A stretch of 64,000 nt of DNA from Molanna angustata. Its lineage: Eukaryota; Arthropoda; Insecta; Trichoptera; Molannidae. This document shows positions 32,016 to 43,020 of the stretch, one piece after another. Position 1 is the first letter of the stretch. The number at the start of each line of letters is the position of its first letter. Location of the stretch: the NCBI GenBank assembly GCA_963576475.1, contig OY754970.1:27896591-27960590 (forward strand). The letters are read 5' to 3'. Made by a program: the position numbers and the translations under genes. The notes under the pieces were generated by a model that had not been told where the DNA came from, made no database searches, and worked only from the letters and a program-made list of their open reading frames with translations.

Positions 32016-33309
32016 ACTATTTTATTTATATTTTTACTTTTATTTTGTTGAAATAATTTTGATTTTGGCCAAAGGAGTGTTTTTTTTCTGACGTAAAATA
32101 TATTTTTACTAATCTGTGGATTTTGTTCAATAAACTATGATGGCTTCTATTAGACTTTAAATAAAAGTCATGAATTTCGATATCAAACTTAATTTACATA
32201 AGTTCAATATCAAATCTCCATTGAGCAAGCAGGTAAATAATACTCGTAGTATGTTGTATGTTTTGTCTAGCTGAAGTAAAGGATGATGTTCTTTAGTGGA
32301 CGTTTTGTTATTGTAAGAGATAACTACGGGGCTTGTTAAAATCATCTACGGTCGTTTATACAATATATAAACCATTAAATACTTGGGTGTATTATAATAA
32401 GAAATAACTATCAAACACACTTCGTATATTTTCCCTATAATTAAGATATAAAAGTAAACTTTTAAATTTGTTTTAAAATACACGTAAATGCAAAGTGACA
32501 AATTTTATATATTAATGCATAGCTGCAATACAGCATCTGCATAATATATTTTACAATTTACTCAACTTAGAAAAACATTTTATTTTAAAACTACATAAAT
32601 CGATTGACGATGTAAGTTATACAATTAAAATTTGAGACATAATAATGGAAAAGTATGTTTAAAATTGTTGTTTTATTTTGCAGTTTTATCGAGGACATGA
32701 ATTTCCACAGAATTGAATAATTTTCTGAATGATGACTGAAACCATTGTTGAAGGTTTAAACAGTTGAATGAGTGTTGATGACATTATTTGTTTTTATAAA
32801 TAATTAATTTTCAACGTGGTTCTTTTATGGTTTTCCGTTTCTTTATAGTAAGTATGCGTAGGACGATAAAGTTCATATTACATTAGCGAGTCGATGATAG
32901 TAAAGCGAATATTTTAGTAATGGTGTGCGAGAACTTTCTTTGTATAATATGAAGAAGGACTTACTCAATGGAATATTATTAGAATGTGTTTAGGGGGTGC
33001 TATTTGCATATATTTTAATAGAGGCCACCGAAGGCGCTACTGTGGAGATTGTGTGCTGTGCTAGGCCATAAATTATATTAAAAATACACAGACAAAACCA
33101 AAGACCCATTTGACGGCCATTAGGCAGATGGCTCGCGGTAGCTAGGCACCACATTATTTACATCAAACCATTTATATCTGGGACCGTCCAAGGAAACGTT
33201 TCGCCCGATACAGTCACTTACAAAAATGTTTACAACGTTGACATAACGATTATTCAATGTGAAAACAATAAAATATTATAATCTATGTTATGTATAATGA
33301 AGATTTTTT
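32016..33309. other. No gene recognised
   Basis: A/T-rich. A GC-richer patch at 33000-33200 (GGCCACCGAAGGCGCTACTG, GGCAGATGGCTCGCGGTAGC, GGGACCGTCCAAGGAAACG) has no open frame of note. Confidence 0.4.
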
Positions 33310-33725
33310 TTATACAAATACCTATATTTATTTATTTTATTTATTTAGCACAATACAAAAAATATATATATTTAAACAATATAATATATACAAAACATAA
33401 TTTTATACAACATCGCCTCCCTCTTAAAGCTGACAAAGCTTGTGTATGGGGAGGCCGTGTGTAGCTATAATAAAGTCCAAAATATTGATACATAATTATT
33501 AGCTACATATTTATTTATTGCATTTTATTTTATTTCAATTTATTCAAAGCACACAGTCAAAGCACAATGGACAAATACAGGTGATACACAAGATATAAAA
33601 CATAGTCATGCTTAACATCAATTATTATATGTCTTATTTAAGTGGTTTTTTTATGTACTATTAAATCATAACCCTATATTTCAATCAAAGTTTCAATTCA
33701 CAAGGGCCAGTGCAGATAAGCAATA
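33310..33725 (-). repeat. Two LINE 3' tail-like fragments
   Basis: TTTATTTATTTTATTTATTTAG at 33328 starts a piece with CATCGCCTCCCTCTTAAAGC. A second starts near 33506 (TATTTATTGCATTTTATTTT) and includes CAAGGGCCAGTGCAGATAAG. Both look like complemented A-rich LINE 3' ends. No coding sequence was seen. Confidence 0.45.
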
Positions 33726-33928
33726 GTCAGCATCTTCAGAGACTAAACTTTTGAGTATTTTAAAAAATAAGTATAATATTTCATTCTATTGTTATAGTAA
33801 ATATAATCATATTTAACGTTTTTAAGTTTAGTCTATACCACCTTACCTGCGCAAATCAAATGTGATTTGAAAGATACATTTTGTGTAAAAAAAAACGCTA
33901 ATATAGCTTCTCTGGGCTGGAAACACTA

Positions 33929-34091
33929 CCCCCCTAGACAACATGCCATTTTAGCTAAGCGTTATCTCGCTAAGCGATAGTAAATGTATGGAATTGGTGG
34001 CTGTCACGTGACGTCACAGCCACAAATTCCATACATTTACTATCGCTTAGCGAGATAACGCTTAGCTAAAATGGCATGTTGTTTAGGGGGG
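33929..34091. repeat. 163 bp palindromic fold-back MITE inserted in a SINE relic
   Basis: Arms of about 75 bp run from CCCCCCTAGACAACATGCC to the mirrored GGCATGTTGTTTAGGGGGG with very few mismatches. They include ATCTCGCTAAGCGATAGTAA, around a centre GTCACGTGACGTCAC. The flanks read GGGCTGGAAACACT on the left and GGTTAGTTGGAAGAAATTG on the right, which are adjacent in the family B SINE. The element therefore landed inside a SINE copy. A related but diverged palindrome is at 37066-37200. Confidence 0.9.
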
Positions 34092-34165
34092 CTGGTTAGT
34101 TGGAAGAAATTGACATTTGTCAATGAACTCGCCACTTGCGCTGGGTGCAAGGAAGTGTTTATTAT
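34092..34165 (+). repeat. SINE family B 3' tail
   Basis: GGTTAGTTGGAAGAAATTGA, then TGTCAATGAACTCGCCACTT matches the tail hairpin region of the 15.2 kb SINE. Confidence 0.55.
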
Positions 34166-34186
34166 ATTTGTTTTATGACAAATATT

Positions 34187-34545
34187 TAACATCTCAATAG
34201 AGACGAAGTTGGTATATTAAAAGAGAACCAGGATCTCAAGGCACCTACAGGGCATACGACCTGTCATCGGCTGGTCTATGTGATCAATTTTTATGCGCTT
34301 GCGCAACGTTCACCAATTATGCATTTTTATTGAGTTCCCTATCAATCCAATTTTTGATATCTTTCATGAAAATATTTTCTTTGAAAAAAGAAAAAAACAT
34401 TATTGCCATCTATGAAGTGACGAATAAACTGTTTTGCATGCCATCTTTTGAGATATTGGTTTGTTAACAAAAAAAGCAACAGTCGTATACATAAGGTGAC
34501 AATACTTTCGCACAGATGTCACCCCTGAAACGCGCCATAAATGTA
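34187..34545 (-). repeat. Dispersed repeat family R, copy 2 (minus)
   Basis: It starts with ATCTCAATAGAGACGAAGTT, then ACCTACAGGGCATACGACCT, GTCATCGGCTGGT, ATGCGCTTGCGCAACGTTCA and finally GATGTCACCCCTGAAACGCG: the reverse complement of copy 1 in the same order. It lacks the ATTTGACTCCCGAC terminal block. Confidence 0.85.
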
Positions 34546-34731
34546 AGTTTATTTATGGCTTAATTACTTGCTTGTACATTCTGTACAATGTATATGTAAC
34601 TATAAAAAATATTTGATTTGTGTTTTATACAGTTCATGGCTGTGCGCTGATAAAACATCCAACTATTGGAAAAATATAATAAAGTAGATACTATATCTTA
34701 AAGTGCGTTGGGTTATCATTCGATGTACTTT

Positions 34732-35252
34732 ACTCCTCACTTACCCAAGGGGATAGTGGGGAGTTATGATTTCTCAATTTTTAAGGACTTTTTTTTTATT
34801 GCAGAATATCAACTAGTATCATGCTGAGATTGTATTCTGAAAGCTTCATCACAATGTATCTATGTGTGTGTGCTATGTGCTATGTACGGCGTGTTCATTT
34901 TACTTTATCGATTGTAGACTTAAGTACGCATTCGATTCTATTCAAATTTTGCAATTTTTTTTATCTAATACTCACTTAGACCCCATTAGATTTTGAAGGA
35001 TATGTGAATAGTGCTTCTCATTTTTTTAACCGTCAAATATTTCAAAGTGACCCCAAGCTCAGGAAACTTAAGACTTAAATTTATAAATTTTATTTTCAAA
35101 TTGGTAAAAAGGCACATCACTTTCATAAAATGGCATTGAAGAGTTATCAATTTTTCATAATAAAATATTTAAATAAAAAAATAATTTAACAAACTCATTT
35201 CATTAAAATGCTGAATATTTTCCATACAAAATTTTAATACTTAGTGAGGAGT
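34732..35252. repeat. MITE-like repeat with ACTCCTCACT ends, copy 1 (521 bp)
   Basis: ACTCCTCACT at 34732-34741 and AGTGAGGAGT at 35243-35252 form the inverted ends. The body shares ATCAACTAGTATCATGCTGA, TATTCTGAAAG, AAAAGGCACAT.ACTTTCATA and AATATTTTCCATACAAAATT with 38706-39097. Non-coding. Confidence 0.75.
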
Positions 35253-37040
35253 TTAACGTTTAGTGTTCATATGAATGCATTTGCAACTGAATACAACTTT
35301 ATTCTATGTTAATCTAACTCTTTTTTTTTTCATTAAACTCTAAGCAATCGCTCAGGCTTCTTTGCGTCTATAGAGAGCCCAGTATTGGTGTGTGCCCTCC
35401 GTAGGAGATAGACGAAGACTTACGGGGAAAGAATTAAGTATGAAATATGTATCTGGAGCAGGTAAGGGATGGTTTTAGTGATTTATAGGCGGCGCCCGCT
35501 GTGAGCGCCCCCGCCTCCACCACCACCGTACCGCCCTAGAACCGCCTTTAGCGGACACTGATTTTTTTTCCACCAACGGTAAATTATTTTTTAATGTGTT
35601 ATGCGCGGAATATATTGCTTCGGGATATGTCGCTTGCAATTATAATACTGCTCTGGGCAATATTGTTTACTGTGTACGTACCTGTATAGATATAGCTAAC
35701 TTGCATAACACATTCAGTGGCATACCTTCCAATGGTGTATATTTGAGTGACTCAAAACTTTCTTTTTTGGTTTAATTAACCTTGCCTTTTTATATATACT
35801 GTATATATTGTAATACTGTCAATATTCCCAATTATAAATAAAATGAATATAAAATATTGCATGCAACATCGGTAACCTTAGTTTTCTCTCCTTGATAGTT
35901 GATACAAATTTTGTATGTCCAGCATGCATTTGTGTGTCGTTTTTTACGCAGTAAGTACACAGTATAAGTTTAGGCGAGTTTTGGATCTACTCTGCGATTT
36001 AACTTTTACCTCTTTCTGCTCGGGTTACCAGGTTACCTGTTTTTGGTTAACGTGGTTACCAGTATCCCTACTGGTATGGTCTGGGTTGTGTTGCCGATCA
36101 GGTTAGATGAACCTGTCGGCGCTCACCCAGGATAGGCTGTGCCGGTCTATGTAGGCCTTAGGTATTTCAACCTGTTCGCCTATCCCCAAGCGTACGAATT
36201 AAACATTCTCGGCGGTCTCTAAACGAATCTGAATAAAATTGTTGTTAACGTACGAATCTGTGTTGGATTTGCGTGTTTTTTTTATTACTTTCATAACTTA
36301 CATAGAGAAAAAGAAAGTGTTTAGGTACACTAGGAAAAAATATCGTCAACGCAGTTGTTAGGTACTTATGAAACTCGTGTATACAGTAAATATAGTCAGA
36401 AAAAAAACATAGTTACCTACTTTTTTACAATTCTGAGTAGCCGCTCTCTTTTGTTTTCAATTACAAAAAACATGAATTTGGTTATTTTAAATGACCAACA
36501 TTATTTAAAAAAAAGCAATATACAATCTTTTGGTTTACGTTGCAAATTTTATCTATTAAATTTATTCTTTGTGTATTGTTTACGGTAGGCGCTTTAATGG
36601 AGCTCTTTTTAAAAATGCGTATATTTTATATGTGTGTATGAAGGTACTTTTCAAATTTAGATGCATTTTATATTAAGCCACCACACGCTCTCGTAAATGC
36701 GAAGCGAGACACCAACCCAATAAATATAAATACCCCATTAAGGAAAACTTTTATATATTTCGTGGCGTACAAAACAATAGGAAGCAGATAATATTAGCTG
36801 CTAAAAATCTTTTCAATATTTTTTTCCTAGCAATACAATGCACGTAAAAAAGTATCATAGGGAGGTATTATTTATTTAGGTAGAAAATGAACATTCAAAA
36901 AAACTTTTTCAATCCAGAAAAACAAAAATTTCAAGTTCTTACTTTTGCCACTATTCCATGGCACAGCGATGTATTACAGAGATAATTCAATTCAATTTTA
37001 AAACCAATATGGCAGATAAGTAGGGAAAAATATAACTTCT
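35253..37040. other. No gene; GC-rich patches at 35.5 and 36.0-36.25 kb
   Basis: At 35485-35565 there is a CpG-containing stretch (GGCGGCGCCCGCTGTGAGCG, then CCGCCTCCACCACCACCG). At 36000-36250 another patch carries GTTGCCGATCAGGTTAGATG and an AATAAA. Neither has a supported frame; a relic LTR or host regulatory sequence are both possible. The 77-codon frame at 36355-36588 is A/T-driven. Confidence 0.3.
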
Positions 37041-37065
37041 TCTTCGTGCCATACCAGTCTCTCTA

Positions 37066-37200
37066 GACAATGTGTCATTTAGCTCAAGAAAAGAATCACG
37101 AAAAGATAGCTCAATGTATGGAAGTGACAGTTGTCAGTTGACAGTTGTCACATGACTGGCAACTGTCACTTCCATACATTGAGTTATCTTTTCGGTTGCG
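37066..37200. repeat. Diverged palindromic fold-back, related to 33.9 kb
   Basis: CGAAAAGATAGCTCAATGTA with TGGAAGTGACAGTTG is mirrored by CAACTGTCACTTCC and ATACATTGAGTTATCTTTTC. The left edge CTAGACAATGTGTCATTTAG parallels CTAGACAACATGCCATTTTAG of the 33.9 kb element, suggesting one family. Confidence 0.75.
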
Positions 37201-37269
37201 CAGAGCGCAAATTTGCGTCTTTTTGTTTCGTTGATTTATGTGCAAATCGCCCCCCCTACTAAAAGTTCA

Positions 37270-37392
37270 AGATGTTTGGCTACAACTATAACAAATGTTG
37301 CGGAGCCATGACATCTGACGTCTTCCTATTCTTCGGCGTCCCTCTATTTTGCCCTTCATAATCATTTGGAGTAGCCTGTACTTTTTTGTGAC

Positions 37393-37463
<71 letters not shown>

Positions 37464-37710
37464 GATATCTTTCGACGCTTAATTGTATCAGCCAGCTCGC
37501 GCTTGACATTTGCTCTCCTGTGTTCCTCCACATTTTATACTTTATCGACCTTGGAAATTTTCAGCATGCGGCGATGCAGCCACATATCAAAGGCCTCCAG
37601 ACACATTTCAAAAAATATATCGATATAATACAAACTATTTGTGGAAACTTTTAACTTAGTTTTTATATAATAGGTACTCACAACTTTCGTACATTTCATA
37701 TTTACATAAT
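37270..37710 (-). pseudogene. RTE-like LINE RT tail carrying a 66 bp homopolymer
   Basis: The minus strand reads EAFDMWLHRRMLKISKVDKV, a stop, then RRANVKRELADTIKRRKISY. A run of Phe codons (the A66 tract) follows, then LGHKK, and after a one-base shift YRLLQMIMKGKIEGRRRIG and RRQMSWLRN. The normal junction in this family is KISYLGH. The homopolymer sits exactly between Tyr and Leu. The copy is dead through a stop, a frameshift and the tract. Confidence 0.85.
37395..37460. repeat. (A)66 homopolymer
   Basis: Uninterrupted A from 37395 to 37460 on the plus strand, inside the coding sequence of a decayed LINE. It may be an expanded short run, a nested poly(A) tail, or partly an assembly artefact. 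Confidence 0.95.
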
Positions 37711-38129
37711 AAATTCTTAAAGACACGAGTGTTCCCTATTTGATTTCATGTAGGTTGTTAATCTGACCTTTAAATTTGATCCTTCCATATTAAATCATTA
37801 TTAATTCAGCGCTTAGCAACACGCCCAACAATCGCCTTGACGTATAGATTTATTAAATTCCCGATAATCTATGACCCGGTAATTCCATTTTGGTCAAAGG
37901 TCTTCAAATCCGAACACCGCATTACTATAAATCCTGTGTGAGAACGATTTTGAATAGTACAACCCTAATGACATGTTACATTGAAATTCCCAAACCTCAC
38001 CCCTTATAAACTAGGTACTAAATGAAGACATTTTGTACCTATATGTGAAATCAAAGGTGTAAATGAAACTTGACTTTTAAATTAATTACATCGGTAAACT
38101 TGTCAATTTCATTAAATTTAATGTTTAAA
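37711..38129. other. No gene recognised
   Basis: Mixed-composition DNA without shared repeats or open frames. Confidence 0.4.
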
Positions 38130-38510
38130 ATTATTTTATGTCAGCTTTATCTTTTCCTATGGTAAACCATTTGACTAGTACCCACAGTAAGTGTTTTATA
38201 CCAGTACCATAATTCTAATGTCAAATTAATCTCAGTTCAGTCATTATGTATTTTTTGTTTTCATGTTAGCTATGTCTTTTCCTAAAGTAAACCATTTGAC
38301 TAATACCCACAGTAACTGTTTTGTACCAGTAACATACTTCCAAAGTCAAATTTACCTCAGTTCTGTCAAATGTATTTTTTGTTTTTATGTTAGCTATGTC
38401 TTTTCCTAAAGTAAACCATTTGACTTATACCCACAGTAACTGTTTTGTACCAGTACCATACTTCCGAAGTCAAATTATTCCTCAGTTCAGTCGAATACAT
38501 TTTTTGTATG
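38130..38510. repeat. Tandem repeat, ~124 bp unit, about three copies
   Basis: CTTTTCCTA..GTAAACCATTTGAC begins at 38151, 38276 and 38400 (periods of 125 and 124). Each unit continues with TACCCACAGTAA, GTACCAGTA.CATA, TCAAATT, CTCAGTTC.GTC and a TTTTTTGTTTT.ATGTTAGCTATG spacer. Copies differ by point changes, with the first the most diverged. Non-coding. Confidence 0.9.
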
Positions 38511-38705
38511 AATATTGATAACTGTACCAGACTGATGTTGATAATATTGATATTTATATGTCTCCTAGGATTTTCTCCAGACTCTTCTTATGTTCTTAGT
38601 GTGTTCTGAAACTATCAGTCCTCATGAGCAGAACGAATTACAGTGGAAGACCCAATCTGTACCGAGATATCATCGATGTATGGATAATATCAATTTTTTT
38701 TTTTT

Positions 38706-39097
38706 ACTCCTCACTAACCCAAGTATGAATTCGCAAATTTTTAACGCCATTTTTTATTGCAGATTATCAACTAGTATCATGCTGAGATGGTATTCTGAAA
38801 GTTTCTTCACAATGTATCTGTGTGTGTCCTGTGTTTTATGTGCTTTGTGCTGTGTACTATATGCGTGTTACTTCTACTTTGTCGGTTATAGACTAAAGTA
38901 CTCATTCGATTCGATTCGAAATTTAGTATTTTTATTTTAAAATTGGGAAAAAGGCACATTACTTTCATAAATGATATTGAATTTTTATACTAAAATATTT
39001 AAATCAAAAATTATTTAACAAACTCATTTCATAAAAATGCGTAATATTTTCCATACAAAATTTGAATACTTTATTGGGTGACTTGTTAGTGAGGAGT
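38706..39097. repeat. MITE-like repeat with ACTCCTCACT ends, copy 2 (392 bp)
   Basis: ACTCCTCACT at 38706-38715 and AGTGAGGAGT at 39088-39097, collinear with the copy at 34732-35252 apart from internal deletions. A GT-rich internal stretch and the CATTCGATTC word are shared. Confidence 0.75.
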
Positions 39098-39229
39098 CTA
39101 ACGTTGGTCACAACCTACTAGTTTTATTTAAGCTTTATTTTACACACATATATCATACGAGTTTTTTGCGACATTTTACATTGCGATTGTGGATATTTTT
39201 TTCGTTTTTTTTTCGACCAACATACAAAT

Positions 39230-39515
39230 ATACATACCATCATACAAAAAAAATAAAAATAAATATACATACATACCATCACGGCATATCCCACTGTGTG
39301 GTGATACCAGCGAAAGGTGTGCGGATGTACATAAACTTATAGAAAAAAATCACTACTCGTGCGCATCGACCCACACACCAGTCTCTTCTCACCTAAAAAG
39401 GCAACATCCAGAGTGGGTGTTTAATCTCATTGCTGAAGTAAAGGCAAAATATTATTTTGCCTTTTGTATTTTCGAATACCCAGTTCTTCCGGGACAATCG
39501 AAAACAATGTAACCC
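39230..39515 (-). repeat. Dispersed repeat family S, copy 1 (minus)
   Basis: CATCACGGCATATCCCACTG, ACCAGCGAAAGGTGTGCGGA, ACACCAGTCTCTTCTCACCT and CGGGACAATCGAAAACAATG are the reverse complement, in order, of 56720-57000. Non-coding. Confidence 0.7.
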
Positions 39516-40314
39516 GAATAGAGTGGAACCACTATTCTAAGCTTTTTCTCAGTGTAAACACTATTTTGACCTACATAGCTCATTTTCATCTTTTCGTTCT
39601 TTTTTAATACGATATTCCATGGTTATGGTCTATTTAAATACTTTCGTGTATCTTCTGCTTATGAATTAACTGCACCGACTAATTCTAATACAGTTTGATA
39701 TGACATATTTTGACATTGTAAGAGGTATGTAACACCAAACATGGTCGCAAGTTCATGCAGCCAACATCAGATGTTTTAATTATAAAATTAACATCGTCAA
39801 GCACGTTTCGCGTCCCAAAGACGTGTCGACAGAGGCTTCCAAGTGACGTCCTTTGTGGGCAACGTCGACGTCGTGGTCGCGGTGTCAACGTCACTACTTA
39901 GCGTCGCGACGCTGCCTCTTGTCATTTCACACCTTATAGGCGTCGCGATATTTAACAGGTATTAAGGCTATCATTGCATATAGTACCTGCATGGGGCAGA
40001 ACGTCGTGTTGTGTGAAAGTGTCTTGGCATAGGTAAGTTATTAATTACTTCTTGCATCAACGTACAGAATTTAGATAAAACTTGTCATATACCTATGCAC
40101 ATACGTGTAATTAATAAATATTCGAAAATTAATACTGTGCATTTTTTCATCAAATTATTTTAAATTACCTGTGATTTTATTATTTTTTTCAAGATTTTTT
40201 ATGAAAAAACATGTAATTTTTATGAAAAATCTGTTTCAAATCCACTTTGAATTGCACACACGTTTTGAACATGTTTTTTTCTTATGAGTTAAATTAGCTA
40301 TTTAATAGGTACCT
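39516..40314. other. No gene; CG-rich patch at 39.79-40.0 kb
   Basis: Around 39790-40020 several GACGTC and GTCGCGAC words occur (AACGTCGACGTCGTGGTCGC, TAGCGTCGCGACGCTGCC), ending with GAACGTCGTGTTGTGTGAAA. A TE or MITE is possible but no clean inverted ends were found. Confidence 0.3.
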
Positions 40315-40510
40315 AATTCAACTATCGATTTGTCCAAGAGAGTTTTTTTTCTCAACATATCGATATACTATTGTTTTAATCTTAGATCCGCGAGATTTTG
40401 TATGGATAGATCTACATTGTTCGAAAAACACCAACTAAGAAGCTTCGTAGCAAATATGTTAAATATAGGTATGGATTAACTCGGCATTCAGAATAGAATA
40501 CTAATGCTGT
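40315..40510 (-). repeat. Dispersed repeat family C, copy 3 (minus)
   Basis: TTCAACTATCGATTTGTCCA, AACACCAACTAAGAAGCTTC and TGGATTAACTCGGCATTCAG, AATAGAAT mirror the order of blocks at 9545-9760 with moderate divergence. Confidence 0.65.
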
Positions 40511-40639
40511 GTTTTTATAACAAAGATTGTAAGACTATAGTAAAAATGCTTTAATTGCATAAAATTGTTCAATACTTTTGGTTGCTTCTTTGAAATCTAA
40601 TGCCGTCATATGATGCAATTTTGAACAATTTTGTGAAAT

Positions 40640-40935
40640 TGGGGTATTTTGACTATACTATTACTGATACATTTATTGAAAAAAACCCATCCTGTGTGTG
40701 TGTGTGTCTTCATACATACATCACCAAGCAGTTTACATATCCTGACCTTCATGTCTAGTTCACTATCCTATCCTGACCTTCATGTTTTGTATAGAAAGAA
40801 ATATATCTTTAAATATTCAATAATTTGGATTAAGAGCTTATATTTTGGAACGTATTCAATAACTATGCATACTATCGTCATCGATTCTTGGATATCATGT
40901 GTCATTACATTTAACCAGTTTTTAATTCATCTTTG
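40640..40935 (+). repeat. Dispersed repeat family D, copy 3
   Basis: CATACATACATCACCA, TATCCTGACCTTCATG (duplicated locally), AATAATTTGGATTAAGAGC and CATACTATCGTCATCGATTC, TTGGATATCATGTG follow the order in 18420-19000. Confidence 0.6.
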
Positions 40936-42190
40936 ATTTCGTGATACATGTGCACAGTGCTGGTAACAACACAACGAATTATTATTGTCCCATGTGGTTC
41001 ATGAAAAGGTTCCTGATCCATTCCAAATGATTATATCTGGTAAGGCAAAGCGTAACAGAATCATTGTCATTGAAAAATTATATAAACATGTTACATTTTT
41101 AATTATCGAGAAAAACCAAGTGATTTTTTAATGAATGCTATCAATAGTAAAACCATTGTCCTCGGGGCTAGAATAAATTAAAATGTTAAGCGTTGTTGCT
41201 TTTATTTAAAAAATGCTAACAATGATTATAAAATAATTTATTGCATTAGCCTTTCTTACTAGGAAAGTCATATAAAAAAGTTGAGAAAAGTAAAAAAAAA
41301 AATACGTGGATTAAAGCTTTATCTATTAGTAGAAATTTATTAAAAACAAATAAGAATAAGTTAGATTTCATTCACTTGTAACTACCAGTCTGTGAACGAT
41401 AATATTAAATAAAATAACGTGATCTACTTATTTTTTACATATTTTTTTGTCTTGTCTTCAGTTCTTATTTTCTGTCATACCTGTTGGGTATAGGTACTTG
41501 TACCTGGTCTCCGTGATTGCTGCCTTCAAGTATTATTTGTATACACGCGAACTCAGAAGCCCCTTCAACTCCATACATTAACTTGAGTAAAGCAGTCTCT
41601 GATGGTAGGACTTTGTAAAGCTTTGCGAGTAACTATGAAGACTTACTCACTGCACCCAGACAACATCACAATATGTTGCCAATGTTAATACATTTATGTT
41701 TTAATCATTACATAAACTGCACCAAACTCTTGGTCAATTCATCAACGAAATTACGCAATGAAACAAAACAGTTATAGCGCAGTAAATCTTGAAACAAATA
41801 AATCGCAAATGACAATTTTGTGTACATGGAAAAAACTTTTCCGTTCGAAAAAGGTTGAAAAAAAAACCATCGCAAATAAAAAAATATATATCGAGAAAAG
41901 GAAAACAGGATATCAAGAGGAAAAGAAAGGGATATCTGAGTCAAGTGCATGTTGATATTATATAGATATTTTTGACTCCTATCTTTTTGAATATTGATGG
42001 CAGTTTTTTACGTCATGTCCGAGGTTTGATCGAGGTTTTAAGTAGTACCGAATGCTCTTCAGATGAAGAACTGGGAGATACTGGATGGTGCTCTGGAATC
42101 GATTCGTATTTTAAAATTTGAAAAGCAAATATATTGTTAATGATTAAAAAATTATTATAAATGACTTGATTATAAATTAAAGATAGGACC
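40936..42190. other. No gene recognised
   Basis: A/T-rich; short frames at 41708-41955 on both strands are compositional. A slightly GC-richer piece at 41480-41640 has no assignable frame. Confidence 0.4.
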
Positions 42191-42194
42191 TTCC

Positions 42195-42330
42195 TATTTT
42201 TCGTTTAGTAGACTTAGTTGGTCTGTTCTTCAGAAACTGTTACTCCTGGGATGACGAAGTCCAACTATCCTTCCATCTCTTGGGTGGATTTCCGGGTAGG
42301 CGGCGGCCAGAGGGGATTTTATTAACTCCG
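42195..42330 (-). repeat. RTE-like LINE 3' end fragment (minus)
   Basis: CTTAGTTGGTCTGTTCTTCA, TCCTGGGATGACGAAGTCCA, ACTATCCTTCCATCTCTTGG and GTAGGCGGCGGCCAGAGG parallel 42663-42770, which continues into recognisable RT coding. Only the last ~40 codons and 3' UTR survive here. Confidence 0.7.
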
Positions 42331-42520
42331 AGACAAAGGCTTCCGGCTCGATTCCCGGTGGAGACACAGTTTTACATTGTGTTTGCAATCTGGATCTGCG
42401 AGTTGATGATTATCATAAGTCTCCATGATGTGGCTACTTGGTATTGGGTGCGTGTTATATGAATATTTGACATACTCATATAATACCTGTTAGTTGGCTG
42501 AGAAGAAATTAAAAATTTCA
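42330..42520 (+). mobile_element. SINE family E, copy 1 (plus)
   Basis: GGCTCGATTCCCGGTGGAGA (B-box-like) is followed by TGTTTGCAATCTGGATCTGC, TTGGGTGCGTGTTATA, TTTGACAT and AATACCTGTTAGTTGGCTGA. The same order occurs, inverted, at 50680-50915. It abuts the LINE 3' fragment to its left. Confidence 0.65.
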
Positions 42521-42639
42521 AATCTTTAAAAATATCTTAAGATTCTCATTGTGATGCTTGTCAATAATCATGAAATTATATACATTTATTTGTTTATATA
42601 ACAAAATGGTACATATATTTTTTTATGAACAGATGAATC

Positions 42640-43020
42640 AACATCTTCTTCTTCTTCATTAAGTAGACCTAGGTCTGTTTCAGAAACTATGCCTCCTGGG
42701 ATGACGAAGTCCAGCTATCCTTCCATATATTGGGTGGTCTTCCTGGTAGGCGACGGTCAGAAGGGATTTCATTCGCCGCTATATATGCTAGTCTATCACT
42801 GTCCATCCTGGCTACGTGGTCCCTTCAATGCCTTCTTCTGGATCTACTCCTCCGAACGATGTCCTCTATTACACATGTTTTCCTTATATGAATATTACGA
42901 ACACGATCTCGGAGAGTTTTACCAGTGATTGACCTTAGAACCTTCATCTCCATTGTCCTTAAGAGCCCCTTGGTTCGTACAGTGTCTGCTTGCGTTTCCA
43001 CAGCATACGTCAATCATCAT
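42640..43020 (-). pseudogene. RTE-like LINE RT C-terminal tail (minus)
   Basis: The minus strand reads YAVETQADTVRTKGLLRTME, then MKVLRSITGKTLRDRVRN and KTCVIEDIVRRSR, followed in another frame by a HVARMDSDR-type block and RRLPGRPPNIWKDSW. The plus-strand start TCTTCTTCTTCTTCATTAAG is the complemented GAA-rich tail. It has one clear frameshift and is 5'-truncated. A sister 3' fragment lies at 42195-42330. Confidence 0.82.
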
